Source: Lunatimonas lonarensis | GTDB lineage: Bacteria > Bacteroidota > Bacteroidia > Cytophagales > Cyclobacteriaceae | Direction of reading: 5' to 3' | DNA length: 64,000 nt | Assembly: GCF_000390185.1 (NCBI RefSeq) | Contig: NZ_AQHR01000015.1 | Coordinates: 1 to 64,000, forward strand | Part shown: positions 34,629 to 43,805 of the stretch, piece after piece | Layout: each line of letters starts with the position of its first letter | How positions within the stretch are numbered: the first letter of the stretch is position 1 | Notes under the pieces: model-generated | What the model was told of the DNA's origin: nothing | The model's database searches: none | Seen by the model: only the letters and a program-made list of their open reading frames with translations | Made by a program: the position numbers and the translations under genes

Positions 34629-35975
34629 ATGCCTAGAGTAAAAAAGTCTGCTGAGAGAAAAATTTTTGTGCTGGACACTTCAGTTATTTTATTTGCCCAT
34701 AACTCGATCATGAACTTTGCCGAACACGACGTGGTGATCCCCATCACGGTACTGGAGGAACTGGATCAGTTTAAGAAGGGGAACGATACCAAAAACTTTG
34801 AAGCCAGGGAGTTTATACGATTGCTGGATGACCTTTCCAAAGACCACATGATCCATGATTGGACACCGTTAAACGGCAAGGGAAAAGGTCATTTCAAAGT
34901 GCTGATGAATCCCGAAAACAAGCTCAACGCAAACGATATCTTTGGAGAGGAAAAAAATGACCACAAAATCCTAAATGCGGCCTTAAGTCTACAGCAATCC
35001 GAGGCGGGGCGCAAAGTGATCCTGGTTAGCAAGGACATCAATCTTAGGTTGAAAGCCAAATCACTGGAGATCGCTGCAGAAGATTACGAAACGGGAAAAA
35101 TCAAAAACATTTCCGAACTGGAAAATACCGGTAAACGAGTCATTGAGGACGCAAACCCAGATTTCATCAACGAACTCTACGATGTGGGCTCAATCGACGC
35201 ATCGAAGTTTTTGGGTGAAAAACAAAAGGAGCCCAATACCTTTTATATTATTAAGAGCCAGAACAAATCGGTACTTTCATACTACAACAGTGAGGCAAAC
35301 CAGCTGGAAAAAATCGAGAAGAAAACCGCCTATAATGTCAAGCCCAAGAATGCGGAGCAAACCTTTGCGCTTCATGCCATCTTAAACCCTGCGATTAAAC
35401 TGGTCAGCATACAGGGGGTCGCAGGTACCGGAAAGACACTTCTGGCCCTCGCGGGGGCCTTGGAGCAAAGGTCTGAGTTTAAACAGATATTTTTGGCCAG
35501 ACCTATTGTGCCGCTCAGCAACAAAGATATCGGCTACTTACCCGGCGATATCAAATCCAAGTTAAACCCCTACATGGAACCTCTCTGGGATAATCTTAAG
35601 TTTATTCAAAACCAGTACAAGGAGGGCGAAAAGGAATACCAAAAAATCACTGAATTGGTAAATACGGAAAAGCTGGTTATTCAACCATTGGCTTATATCC
35701 GTGGCAGATCCCTTTCCAATATTTTCTTTATCGTAGACGAGGCCCAAAACCTCACTCCCCATGAGGTAAAGACAATCATCAGCCGGGCAGGAGAAAATAC
35801 TAAAATTGTATTTACAGGAGACGTCTTTCAGATAGATACACCCTACTTGGATAGTCAAAGCAACGGTCTATCATACCTGATAGACCGTGTGAAAAACCAT
35901 CCAATTTATGCTCACATTACGCTGGAAAAAGGGGAACGATCTGAGCTTGCCAATTTGGCAAACGACCTTCTTTAG
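34629..35975 (+). CDS. PhoH2-type protein: PIN ribonuclease domain fused to PhoH ATPase
   Basis: A 448-residue protein with an N-terminal PIN domain (about 10-150; VLDTSVILFAH, VTVLEELDQFKKG-type acidic residues, LVSKDINLRLKA) and a C-terminal PhoH ATPase (about 240-440). The ATPase shows Walker A GVAGTGKTLLAL and Walker B FFIVDEAQNLTPHE. PhoH2 proteins from mycobacteria are sequence-specific RNA helicases/RNases. It stands alone, 161 bp after aroE, and converges with the LytTR regulator gene (8-bp gap). The domain order and length are those of the family. Confidence 0.92.
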   Translation: MPRVKKSAERKIFVLDTSVILFAHNSIMNFAEHDVVIPITVLEELDQFKKGNDTKNFEAREFIRLLDDLSKDHMIHDWTPLNGKGKGHFKVLMNPENKLNANDIFGEEKNDHKILNAALSLQQSEAGRKVILVSKDINLRLKAKSLEIAAEDYETGKIKNISELENTGKRVIEDANPDFINELYDVGSIDASKFLGEKQKEPNTFYIIKSQNKSVLSYYNSEANQLEKIEKKTAYNVKPKNAEQTFALHAILNPAIKLVSIQGVAGTGKTLLALAGALEQRSEFKQIFLARPIVPLSNKDIGYLPGDIKSKLNPYMEPLWDNLKFIQNQYKEGEKEYQKITELVNTEKLVIQPLAYIRGRSLSNIFFIVDEAQNLTPHEVKTIISRAGENTKIVFTGDVFQIDTPYLDSQSNGLSYLIDRVKNHPIYAHITLEKGERSELANLANDLL

Positions 35976-35983
35976 CCCTTCTA

Positions 35984-36742
35984 TCAGCTTTCAGTAATGG
36001 TGTTCAGTTTCGCAAGAAAAGAATTGTAATATTGTCTGCCCACTGGAACCACGTCATTGGTTTTCAGGGTGATTTCCTTTGTGTTGAAGTTTTCTATCTG
36101 AGCGAGCTGAACAATAAATGATTTTTGGACACGCAGAAACAGGTTGGATGGAAGTTTTTCCTCCATATCCTTCATTGACTTGCGTATGGTAAAATTCCGG
36201 TTTTTGGTAAAGATAGTTACCATGTTACCGTTGGCCTCCACATAATAGATATCCGTATAGCTGACCCTCTCAAAGGAGTTATCGGCCTTGATAAACACCG
36301 CATCGGTAACCAAATATGGGCTTATCTCAGGTGCCGCCCCTCCATGATCCACCATCATAGCAGGCCGGGTTCGCTGATTGTACAAGACAATCTCGACCAT
36401 CGCATGGATATCATTGCTGTTAAACGGCTTCACAATGAAACCTGCGGGGTGGGTGCGCTTTGCCCTTTCGATAATAGCCGGATCGCTGTAGGATGTTACA
36501 TAAACGATGGGCGCATCCACCATTTGCTGTATGATTTCCCCCAATTCGATCCCGTCCTTGTCGCCCTTCAACTTGATATCCATAAATACCATGTCGGGAC
36601 GGTATTTCTTCACAACCTTAATGGCCTGATTGGCAGAATTGGCAATGTCTATGTTGACGTAACCTAAAAGCTGTAATATCTCTTCGATGTTTTCGGAAAT
36701 ATTGACATCATCTTCCACAATGAGGATCCGCTCTTCTTTCAT
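35984..36742 (-). CDS. LytTR-family response regulator (first)
   Basis: A 252-residue two-component regulator. The receiver domain (about 1-120) has the phosphoacceptor aspartate in MVFMDIKLKGD and the switch lysine in IVKPFN. The C-terminal LytTR domain (about 150-250; VSYTDIYYVEANGNMVTIFT, LFLRVQKSFIVQLAQIENF) binds DNA by beta strands. I start at ATG 36742, right before KEERILIVEDD; an upstream in-frame codon at 36778 adds 12 residues. It lies near, but 240 bp apart from, a second LytTR regulator and its kinase, so it may be an orphan or a second output of the same system. Confidence 0.92.
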   Translation of the reverse strand: MKEERILIVEDDVNISENIEEILQLLGYVNIDIANSANQAIKVVKKYRPDMVFMDIKLKGDKDGIELGEIIQQMVDAPIVYVTSYSDPAIIERAKRTHPAGFIVKPFNSNDIHAMVEIVLYNQRTRPAMMVDHGGAAPEISPYLVTDAVFIKADNSFERVSYTDIYYVEANGNMVTIFTKNRNFTIRKSMKDMEEKLPSNLFLRVQKSFIVQLAQIENFNTKEITLKTNDVVPVGRQYYNSFLAKLNTITES

Positions 36743-36981
36743 ATTCACGTTTATTTGATGAAAAATACCTATAAACAACTACCCACGTGCGTCCAGTTTT
36801 TAAGACAAGAGCGGGTAGCTTTTTTTCTAATTGCCGTACGTTAGCTGTGCTTCAAAAAAACCTTTAGGTTCATGCCTGGAAAAAGATCAGACGCATTTTA
36901 GAGGGATCTTGAAGCGATTAAATATACAACAATTTGTAAAAAATAGGTAATAAAACGATTTTTTTTGGAATGGGAGCCGAG

Positions 36982-37716
36982 TTACAAACTCATCAAATCC
37001 TTAAAGCGAGCAGCTTGTCTTCTGCTTACCTCTATCCTGTCACCGCCTTTTAGCGTGACGACCAGGCCGCCGTTAAACCAAGGCTCTATGGTGTCTACCC
37101 AGCTAAGATTGATGATGTGTTTTCTACTGGCCCTAAAAAAGGACTTTTCGTCCAAGCGTTCGTCCAGAGCATTGAGTGATTTATGGATCATCGGCTTGTT
37201 GTTGTCGAAATACACCTTGATATAGTTGCCATCGGATTCAAACAACCTCACATTTGCCAGCTTCACAAACCAACAACGGTCACCATCTTTAACAAAAACC
37301 TGGTCAGAAAGCGATAACTTCTGGGGAGCGACCTCAGAGGATTCGTTCTGCTCCTTCTTTAGCTCCTCCATCTTCTTTTCCAACTTCGAAAGCGTCTCTG
37401 AAAGCCGCGCCGGCTCGACGGGCTTTAGCAGATAATCCAACGCGTTGACTTGAAACGCCTGAATGGCGAACTCGTCATAGGCTGTGGTGAATACGACAAG
37501 AGGTACGTGATCCAGCTCCTCCAATAGGTCAAATCCCGTTTTTTCAGGCATTTGAATGTCCAAAAAAATCACATCAGGCTGCAACTGCTCTATTTTCTCT
37601 TTGGCATCATCCACATTCAACGCCTCTCCCACGACCTCTACTTTGTCATGGTTCGAAAGAAGGTTTATCAGTTCCTTTCTTGCTAATCTCTCATCATCTA
37701 CAATTAATGCGCGCAT
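36982..37716 (-). CDS. LytTR-family response regulator (second, paired with LytS-type kinase)
   Basis: A 244-residue regulator with receiver domain (MRALIVDDERLARKE; Asp in VIFLDIQMPEKTG; Lys in YLLKPVEPA) and LytTR DNA-binding domain (NVRLFESDGNYIKVYF, FFRASRKHIINLSWVDTIEP). A charged linker (KLEKKMEELKKEQNE) joins them. The gene follows the histidine kinase gene by 15 bp on the same strand, so they are a cognate pair. Target genes are not identifiable from the window. Confidence 0.94.
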   Translation of the reverse strand: MRALIVDDERLARKELINLLSNHDKVEVVGEALNVDDAKEKIEQLQPDVIFLDIQMPEKTGFDLLEELDHVPLVVFTTAYDEFAIQAFQVNALDYLLKPVEPARLSETLSKLEKKMEELKKEQNESSEVAPQKLSLSDQVFVKDGDRCWFVKLANVRLFESDGNYIKVYFDNNKPMIHKSLNALDERLDEKSFFRASRKHIINLSWVDTIEPWFNGGLVVTLKGGDRIEVSRRQAARFKDLMSL

Positions 37717-37731
37717 TTTCTGGGGTTATTT

Positions 37732-38781
37732 TTAATCTAAGGTACTATTTTGTTTCGGTATTTTAATTTCAGTCACTACAAATTCTTGGCCGTGATTGAA
37801 AATTTTGAAGGAAGCCCTCCCTCCATAGATCAATTTAAGCCGCTCTATGGTGTTGGAAATACCATGTCCCTCACCTTTTTTGGAACTGACAGCCTCACCT
37901 TTTAGTTGGCCACTGTTTTTGACCCATATATACAGATCTCCTAGTAAACCGATACTCGATTTTATCTCGATTATGCCTCCCTTCATCAGATTGGATATGC
38001 CATGTTTGATCGCATTTTCTACAATCGTCTGCAGCATCATGGGCGGAATCTTGTATTGAAATGCCCCTTCTTCGATTTCATAGTACACCGTGAGGCGTTC
38101 CTCAAAACGAATCAGCTCTAGGTTGAGGTAATCCTTCACGGTATTTAGCTCTTCGCCGAATGGGATAACTTTATGCTTATCCATTATTAAGGAATACCTT
38201 AGAATGTTTGAAAGCTGGGTGATGGCCGATTTGGCCTTTTTGGGATCCTCATCCACTAGTGCACGCACGCTGTTCAATGCGTTGAAAATAAAATGGGGAT
38301 TTAATTGGTTGCGAAGATGAATAAGTTTGATTTCATTGATCTTGGCCTGATACCGCAGCGTAGCGTTGTAGTTGTCCAGAAAGTGAAAAAGAAAATATAT
38401 CAATACCCAAAGCGAATAAAAAACGAAACTGGTGAATAAATTGGCGAGAAGAAAAAGCGGGGTCAAATCAACCAAGGGATTCAAAATATCAAATACCAAG
38501 TTGATGATCACTTGGGCAAACATGTTCAAAATGCTTAAAACAGCTAGGGAAATAAATACCCGTTTCAAGAGTTTCTCCAAGGGAAATTCAAACCAGGTAT
38601 TCTTTTTGATGTAATACCGGAAAAAATGGGTAGATAGGAAGTAAAAGGTGCCCAAAGAAAGATATGCTCCCACCTGAATGGGGGTAATACCCCTATCAAA
38701 GGAAAGGAAAAACAGATTTAAACCAGCATAACCCAGCCAACCTACGCCCTGAAGAATCCAATATAGTTTGCTCTTATCCAT
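37732..38781 (-). CDS. LytS/YehU-type membrane sensor histidine kinase
   Basis: A 349-residue sensor kinase with four predicted membrane helices in the first 150 residues and a short linker, then the His_kinase domain with the phosphoacceptor in LRNQLNPHFIFNALNS. The HATPase part shows the N-box TIVENAIKHGISN and a G-box GEGHGISNTIERL. This family senses cell-envelope or nutrient signals through the membrane domain. It forms an operon with the LytTR regulator 15 bp downstream. A strong hairpin lies 40 bp upstream of its start, at the end of the MoxR gene. Confidence 0.93.
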   Translation of the reverse strand: MDKSKLYWILQGVGWLGYAGLNLFFLSFDRGITPIQVGAYLSLGTFYFLSTHFFRYYIKKNTWFEFPLEKLLKRVFISLAVLSILNMFAQVIINLVFDILNPLVDLTPLFLLANLFTSFVFYSLWVLIYFLFHFLDNYNATLRYQAKINEIKLIHLRNQLNPHFIFNALNSVRALVDEDPKKAKSAITQLSNILRYSLIMDKHKVIPFGEELNTVKDYLNLELIRFEERLTVYYEIEEGAFQYKIPPMMLQTIVENAIKHGISNLMKGGIIEIKSSIGLLGDLYIWVKNSGQLKGEAVSSKKGEGHGISNTIERLKLIYGGRASFKIFNHGQEFVVTEIKIPKQNSTLD

Positions 38782-38817
38782 ACATCGGACTTAACAAAAA
38801 ATACGCTTCGTTCCCTT

Positions 38818-38850
38818 AAACTAAGAGGCAGGTAAACCTGCCTCTTAGTT
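38818..38850 (-). terminator. Strong hairpin at the end of the MoxR gene
   Basis: A 15-bp stem with a 2-base loop (AACTAAGAGGCAGGT / ACCTGCCTCTTAGTT) starts in the MoxR stop codon. The U run after it is weak on both strands. It may terminate MoxR transcripts or insulate the kinase operon immediately downstream. Confidence 0.6.
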
Positions 38851-39816
38851 AAATACTGCCGCCTTGTTAAGCGGAATTTTGTCAAGTATACGAAGGACAA
38901 TATCTCTTGTACTTATATTATCCGCCTCAGCCTCATAATTTAATATAATCCGGTGGTTAAGCACATCAACGGCAATCTCCTTGATATCCTCTGGCAACAC
39001 ATAATCCCTGCCATCCATATAGGCAACCGCCTTTGCAGCGAGGTTTAAGTTGATACTCGCTCTGGGCGATGCACCAAACTGGATGTAACGGGCCTCCTGT
39101 TCCATCCCGTATTTTGCCGGGAATCGTGTACTGAAAACCAACTCAATGATATAGTTCTCCAACGGCTCCGCTATACGCACTTTATTGATTTCACCACGTA
39201 TAGCAAAGATGTCTTCCTTATTGAGCAAAGGGTTAACCTCTGAAACAAACGTAGCATCCGTCATGCGCCTCATCACTTCCATCTCATCCTTCTTGGACGG
39301 ATAATCGATATTGACTTTCATCATAAAGCGGTCTACCTGCGCTTCTGGCAGGGGGTAGGTTCCTTCCTGATCTACGGGGTTTTGAGTGGCCAACACCAAA
39401 AACGGCTTATCAAGCAAAAAAGTAGTCTCGCCAATCGTTACTTGCTTTTCCTGCATCGCCTCCAACAGTGCAGACTGTACCTTTGCAGGAGACCGGTTGA
39501 CTTCATCTGCCAAAATGATATTTGAGAAAATAGGTCCCTTTTTTACTTCAAAGTTCGCATTTAGCTGATTGTAAATCATGGTACCTATCAGATCAGAGGG
39601 CAGCAGATCCGGGGTGAATTGAATCCGCTTGAAATCTAGGTGGAGCACCTTGGCAAGGGTGTTTACCGTCAACGTCTTGGCTAGGCCTGGAACCCCCTCC
39701 AACAATATGTGTCCATTTGTAAACAAGCCGATCAGGAGGCGGTTGATCATTCTGTCCTGTCCAACGACAATTTTCTTCACCTCTTGGATGGCTGCTGCTA
39801 TTTTTTCCTGATGCAT
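38845..39816 (-). CDS. MoxR-family AAA+ ATPase
   Basis: A 323-residue AAA+ ATPase of the MoxR group, chaperone-like proteins that act with DUF58 and von Willebrand-factor-A proteins in envelope or metallo-enzyme maturation. Walker A is EGVPGLAKTLTVN, Walker B ILADEVNRSPAKVQSALLEA, sensor 1 LATQNPVDQEGTYPLPEAQ and sensor 2 GASPRASINLNLAAKA. Usual partner genes (DUF58, VWA, BatD) are absent on both sides here, although they may be elsewhere. The gene ends inside a strong hairpin. Confidence 0.94.
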   Translation of the reverse strand: MHQEKIAAAIQEVKKIVVGQDRMINRLLIGLFTNGHILLEGVPGLAKTLTVNTLAKVLHLDFKRIQFTPDLLPSDLIGTMIYNQLNANFEVKKGPIFSNIILADEVNRSPAKVQSALLEAMQEKQVTIGETTFLLDKPFLVLATQNPVDQEGTYPLPEAQVDRFMMKVNIDYPSKKDEMEVMRRMTDATFVSEVNPLLNKEDIFAIRGEINKVRIAEPLENYIIELVFSTRFPAKYGMEQEARYIQFGASPRASINLNLAAKAVAYMDGRDYVLPEDIKEIAVDVLNHRIILNYEAEADNISTRDIVLRILDKIPLNKAAVFN

Positions 39817-39950
39817 ATCCTATCTTTAACTAGTCAATTCATTAAGAGGCCAGAAGAAATCTAGCCATTTTCCATGGCCTAAATTAGAACAATTCAAGTG
39901 ATCTCACAATTAACGGGACGTTGTTGTTGAACATTGGCAGGAAGAACGGT

Positions 39951-40574
39951 CTATTTTTTAAATCCATGGAAGCGATGGGAACCCTCTCCGGTCTTAAAAC
40001 CCAACCCTAGGTAAACCTCCTCCATCGACTTCTCCACTACTTGGCCGCTGTTCATACCTTCTATGGTCAGTCCTTCGATTGACCACCGTACCAGTCTCAG
40101 GGTGGGATATCCTACCTTTGCCGTCATCCTCCTTACCTGCCTGTTTTTTCCCTCGGTCAAGGTCAGTGAAATCCAGCAGTCCGGTACATGCTTACGATAA
40201 CGAATCGGCGGAACCCTTGGAGGAAGATCCGGTTCAGATTGCAATAGCTTTGCCTTAGCGCGTTTGGTTAGGTATTCTTTGTTGTCAATGGTAATGGTAA
40301 CGCCCGATTGGAGCGATTGAAGGGCTTCTAAATTAATAAGCCCTTCCACCTGCACCAAATAGGTCCGTTGGTGGCCATACTTCGGATCCAACAAGAAATG
40401 GTTTAGTTTCTTGTCGTCAGTGACCAACAAAAGCCCTTCACTATCCTTATCCAGTCTACCCACCGGATAAACGTCTTTCGGGAAATCCATCAACTCAGAA
40501 AGTGTGCTGCCTCCTCCACTAAACTGAGTCAGAACTCCATACGGTTTGTAGACCACAAAGTACCTAAAGCCCAT
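39951..40574 (-). CDS. 23S rRNA pseudouridine synthase, RluE-like
   Basis: A 207-residue RsuA/RluB/E/F-family pseudouridine synthase lacking the N-terminal S4 domain, as is usual for RluE. The catalytic aspartate is in PVGRLDKDSEGLLLVTDD; the motif II region is KPYGVLTQFSGGGST, and motif III is LTEGKNRQVRRMTAKVGYPTLRLVR. It probably modifies 23S rRNA (U2457 in E. coli). The ATG at 40574 follows the OmpA-type gene stop by two bases, so both are co-transcribed. Confidence 0.92.
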   Translation of the reverse strand: MGFRYFVVYKPYGVLTQFSGGGSTLSELMDFPKDVYPVGRLDKDSEGLLLVTDDKKLNHFLLDPKYGHQRTYLVQVEGLINLEALQSLQSGVTITIDNKEYLTKRAKAKLLQSEPDLPPRVPPIRYRKHVPDCWISLTLTEGKNRQVRRMTAKVGYPTLRLVRWSIEGLTIEGMNSGQVVEKSMEEVYLGLGFKTGEGSHRFHGFKK

Positions 40575-40576
40575 GG

Positions 40577-41419
40577 TTACTGCCCCAAGAGCTTGAAAAG
40601 TTCATCCAATTTTGGCGTCAAAATAATCTCCGTTCTTCGGTTTCTTGCCCTTCCCTCAGCCGTGTCGTTGGAAGCCTTTGGATAATAGTAACTTCTACCT
40701 GAAGCTATTACCCGCTCCGGATCCACTTTATAGGTTTGGGTTAAGATCCGTACGATCGCCGTGGCCCTTGCCGTACTTAGGGCCCAGTTATCTTCAAATC
40801 TTCCGCTAATGGGTACATTATCCGTATGACCCTCCACCATGATCTGAATCTCTTCGTTCGAGTTAAGTACTTCAGAAAGCTTTCCAAGAGCTTCGCGGCC
40901 GTCTCTGTTTACAGTAGCACTGCCCGAAGGAAACAGTAATTTATCCTGAAGGGAAACGTACAACTTACCATCCTCCTCATATACCTGCAATTCGTCGGAT
41001 CGATATTGGTTTAGGGCACGGTCCACCGTTGCTTTTAGATTGGCCATCACAGACCTTTGTTCATCCAGAAGGCTTTGAAGCATGTCCAAGCGCTCTTGCT
41101 GCTCCAATAAGCGGCGTTCCTTCTCTGTCAGCTGCTGCTGCACGGTGGAAGAGGTAGAAAGAGCCTGACTAAGGCGGCTATTGAGTGTCTCTGTAAGCTC
41201 TTTTTCCCTAGAGAGTTCACTTTTGGTTTGGTTTAACTGATCTTGGGTTTCCTTCAGATTTTGCTGAACCGATTTTAACGAGGACTCCGTATCTCCGAGT
41301 GTACGGGTAAGATTAGAGATCCGCATGTTTGCCTCGGTAAACTTCTTTTTGGAAACACAGGAAGAAAAGGCAAACATTATCACCATAAGGGTCAGGAGTG
41401 GTACGTGCGTAGATTTCAT
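40577..41419 (-). CDS. OmpA-family lipoprotein with a long coiled coil
   Basis: A 280-residue predicted lipoprotein: lipobox FAFSSC with the modified cysteine near residue 21, then a coiled coil of about 100 residues (RISNLTRTLGDTESSLKSVQ onward), then a C-terminal OmpA/MotB peptidoglycan-binding domain (about 160-275; IMVEGHTDNVPISG, NWALSTARATAIVRIL, RARNRRTEIILTP). It probably links the outer membrane to peptidoglycan. ATG at 41419 is preferred over an in-frame TTG at 41428. rluE follows after two bases. A 266-bp gap separates it from recG, with no gene I can support. Confidence 0.92.
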   Translation of the reverse strand: MKSTHVPLLTLMVIMFAFSSCVSKKKFTEANMRISNLTRTLGDTESSLKSVQQNLKETQDQLNQTKSELSREKELTETLNSRLSQALSTSSTVQQQLTEKERRLLEQQERLDMLQSLLDEQRSVMANLKATVDRALNQYRSDELQVYEEDGKLYVSLQDKLLFPSGSATVNRDGREALGKLSEVLNSNEEIQIMVEGHTDNVPISGRFEDNWALSTARATAIVRILTQTYKVDPERVIASGRSYYYPKASNDTAEGRARNRRTEIILTPKLDELFKLLGQ

Positions 41420-41685
41420 ACGTGTCAATTTTTGGATTTTAGGGGTACTTTATTATCGTGTGTATTTGGCTGTTTAAACTCTCGTCATGGAAAACCAAAC
41501 AGATTGATTCAAATGATACTATACAGGATATCCACGGCTCATTGCTGTTTAAGCCGTGGTTCATTTACTGTTTCATTGGTCTTATCGCTTCCCGCATCTA
41601 CTATAAAAACCGTACCAACCCACTAGTTAACTCTCCGATTCCTACGGAATTTCGTTTCAATATGATGCAAAAAAAGACGCTAAAC

Positions 41686-43779
41686 TCAGGATATTCTGCT
41701 CCAATTCACGGCATTTTTCTTCTGCCTATTGATTTGTTCTAAAATTGGGCGGTTTTCAGGAGCGGTAAGGTGGGGATCTCGATCCAACAACTCTCTGGCA
41801 ACATCCCTGGATAGAGTCAAAATAGATGCATCCCTGCTCAAATCGGCTATCTTCAAATCCGTCAACCCGGACTGTTGCGTACCTGCAAGATCACCCGGTC
41901 CCCGCAATTTTAAATCCACGTCAGCGATCTCAAAGCCGTTGTTTGTCCTCACCATGGTTTCTAGGCGTACCCGGCTGTCTTTTGACAACTCATACTTGGT
42001 CATGAGAATGCAATAGGACTGGCTGGATCCCCGACCCACACGCCCGCGAAGCTGATGAAGCTGTGATAATCCGAACCGCTCGGCATTTTCAATGATCATC
42101 ACCGTTGCATTGGGCACATTTACCCCAACCTCTATGACCGTGGTAGCTACCATTATTTTCGTTTCCCCTTTCACAAACCTCGCCATCTCGTACTCCTTGT
42201 CGGCGGCTTTCATGTTTCCATGTAGAATCCCGATCGGATAGTCCGGAAAGGCACGGCAGACGCTTTCATATCCATCCATTAAGCTCTTCAAATCTGATTT
42301 TTCGGACTCCTCTATCAAGGGGTAGACGATATAAACCTGCCTTCCAGTATCAACCTGCTTTCGAATAAAGCCAAACACCCGCAAGCGATCCTTGTCATAG
42401 CGATGAATGGTTTGGATGGGTTTTCTGCCGCTTGGCAGCTCGTCGATAACCGAGATATCCAGGTCCCCGTAGAGGGTCATGGCCAATGTACGTGGAATCG
42501 GTGTTGCCGTCATGACCAAAACATGAGGATACACATCGTGGTTTTTTCCCCACAATTTCGCCCGCTGCGCAACACCAAACCTATGCTGCTCATCGATGAT
42601 CGCCAACCCCAGGTTTTTAAACTGCACGACTTCTTCCAGCAGCGCGTGGGTTCCTATCAAAAGGGACAGCCTTCCTTCCAGCAATGCCGAATGGATCACA
42701 TCCCTGGCAGATCGCTTTGTCGAACCAGTCAGTAAGGCGATTTCCAGACCCATTTGGCGGGCATAGGGCTGCAGACCTTCGTAATGCTGATTCGCCAATA
42801 TCTCGGTAGGAGCCATCAGGCAGGCTTGGGCGCCTGAATCCACCGCGATCAGGATACTGATAAAAGCTACAATGGTTTTTCCCGATCCCACATCGCCCTG
42901 CACCAGTCTATTCATCTGCTTACCGGATTTTAGGTCGTTGAAGATCTCCCTTGATACGTTCTTTTGGGCGTTGGTGAGATCAAATGGCAGATGGTTCCGG
43001 TAAAAAGTCGTCAACAATCCAGTCTGACCCATCACTTGGCCGCGGTATTTCTCGGTACGCGCCAGCTTTAGCTTCAGCAATCTCAATTGCAAAAAAAAGA
43101 ATTCTTCAAACTTCAGTCTGTACCTCGCTCTTTCGAGCACCTTCGGATCGGAGGGAAAGTGGATATTTTTCACCGCCTCGGACTTGGATAGAAGACGTTG
43201 GTTCTGAAGTAAAGGGGCAGGCAGCGTTTCCGTGATCTTTGTCAATCCCTGTTCCAACAGCGTCTCCACCAGTTTGGAAATGCCTTTGCTGTCCAAAAAC
43301 CTGGATTTAAGTTTCTCGGTAGTCGAATAAACCGGCTGGAGGTGTGGCCGCTCACGTGGTTGCTCCGTAATCAATTCCAGCTCTGGGTGGGCAATCGAAA
43401 ACTTCCTGCCAAACTGACTGGGTTTGCCAAAGGCGATATAAAGTGCCCCTTTTACCAAACGTTTGGCGACCCATTGCACACCTTTAAACCAAGTAAGCTC
43501 CATATCGCCGGTTTGGTCACTAAAATACGCGGTTAGGCGCCTTTTCTTTCCCTCTCCAATCAGCTCAAACGCTGTCAGCCTACCGATAACCTGTACCTGA
43601 TCGAGGTCGGCGTGCAGTTGCCCTATGGTTAAAAACGAAGTTCTGTCCTCATACCTGAAGGGAAAATGCTCCAGCAGATCCCCAAATGAAAAAATTTGGA
43701 GCTCCTTGTTTAGTAGCTCTGCCCTTTGCGGGCCGACTCCCTTGAGAAACTCAATGTTTGTTTCGAAAAATGCTGACAA
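41686..43779 (-). CDS. recG: ATP-dependent DNA helicase RecG
   Basis: A 697-residue branch-migrating helicase that remodels stalled forks and Holliday junctions. The N-terminal wedge/OB domain (about 1-190) is followed by helicase motifs: Walker A GDVGSGKTIVAF, DEQH in AIIDEQHRFGV, TATPIPRTLAM, and the C-terminal motifs TTVIEVGVNVPNA and LHQLRGRVGRG. The start appears to be TTG at 43779, preceded by AAGGGG; an in-frame stop lies 7 codons further upstream and no ATG is available. It follows the sugar kinase gene by 26 bp and is probably in its operon. Confidence 0.95.
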   Translation of the reverse strand: MSAFFETNIEFLKGVGPQRAELLNKELQIFSFGDLLEHFPFRYEDRTSFLTIGQLHADLDQVQVIGRLTAFELIGEGKKRRLTAYFSDQTGDMELTWFKGVQWVAKRLVKGALYIAFGKPSQFGRKFSIAHPELELITEQPRERPHLQPVYSTTEKLKSRFLDSKGISKLVETLLEQGLTKITETLPAPLLQNQRLLSKSEAVKNIHFPSDPKVLERARYRLKFEEFFFLQLRLLKLKLARTEKYRGQVMGQTGLLTTFYRNHLPFDLTNAQKNVSREIFNDLKSGKQMNRLVQGDVGSGKTIVAFISILIAVDSGAQACLMAPTEILANQHYEGLQPYARQMGLEIALLTGSTKRSARDVIHSALLEGRLSLLIGTHALLEEVVQFKNLGLAIIDEQHRFGVAQRAKLWGKNHDVYPHVLVMTATPIPRTLAMTLYGDLDISVIDELPSGRKPIQTIHRYDKDRLRVFGFIRKQVDTGRQVYIVYPLIEESEKSDLKSLMDGYESVCRAFPDYPIGILHGNMKAADKEYEMARFVKGETKIMVATTVIEVGVNVPNATVMIIENAERFGLSQLHQLRGRVGRGSSQSYCILMTKYELSKDSRVRLETMVRTNNGFEIADVDLKLRGPGDLAGTQQSGLTDLKIADLSRDASILTLSRDVARELLDRDPHLTAPENRPILEQINRQKKNAVNWSRIS

Positions 43780-43805
43780 ACCCCTTATGTTTTTCGTTCA
43801 TTGAT

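Noticed and set aside
36779-36830. CTACCC...GGGTAG inverted repeat with a T run after it
   Set aside because: The loop is over 30 bases and no plus-strand gene ends just before it, so a terminator is not supported.
41458-41742. Plus-strand frame of 94 codons between the OmpA-type gene and recG
   Set aside because: It overlaps the 3' end of recG and has no recognisable feature; the stretch is better read as intergenic.
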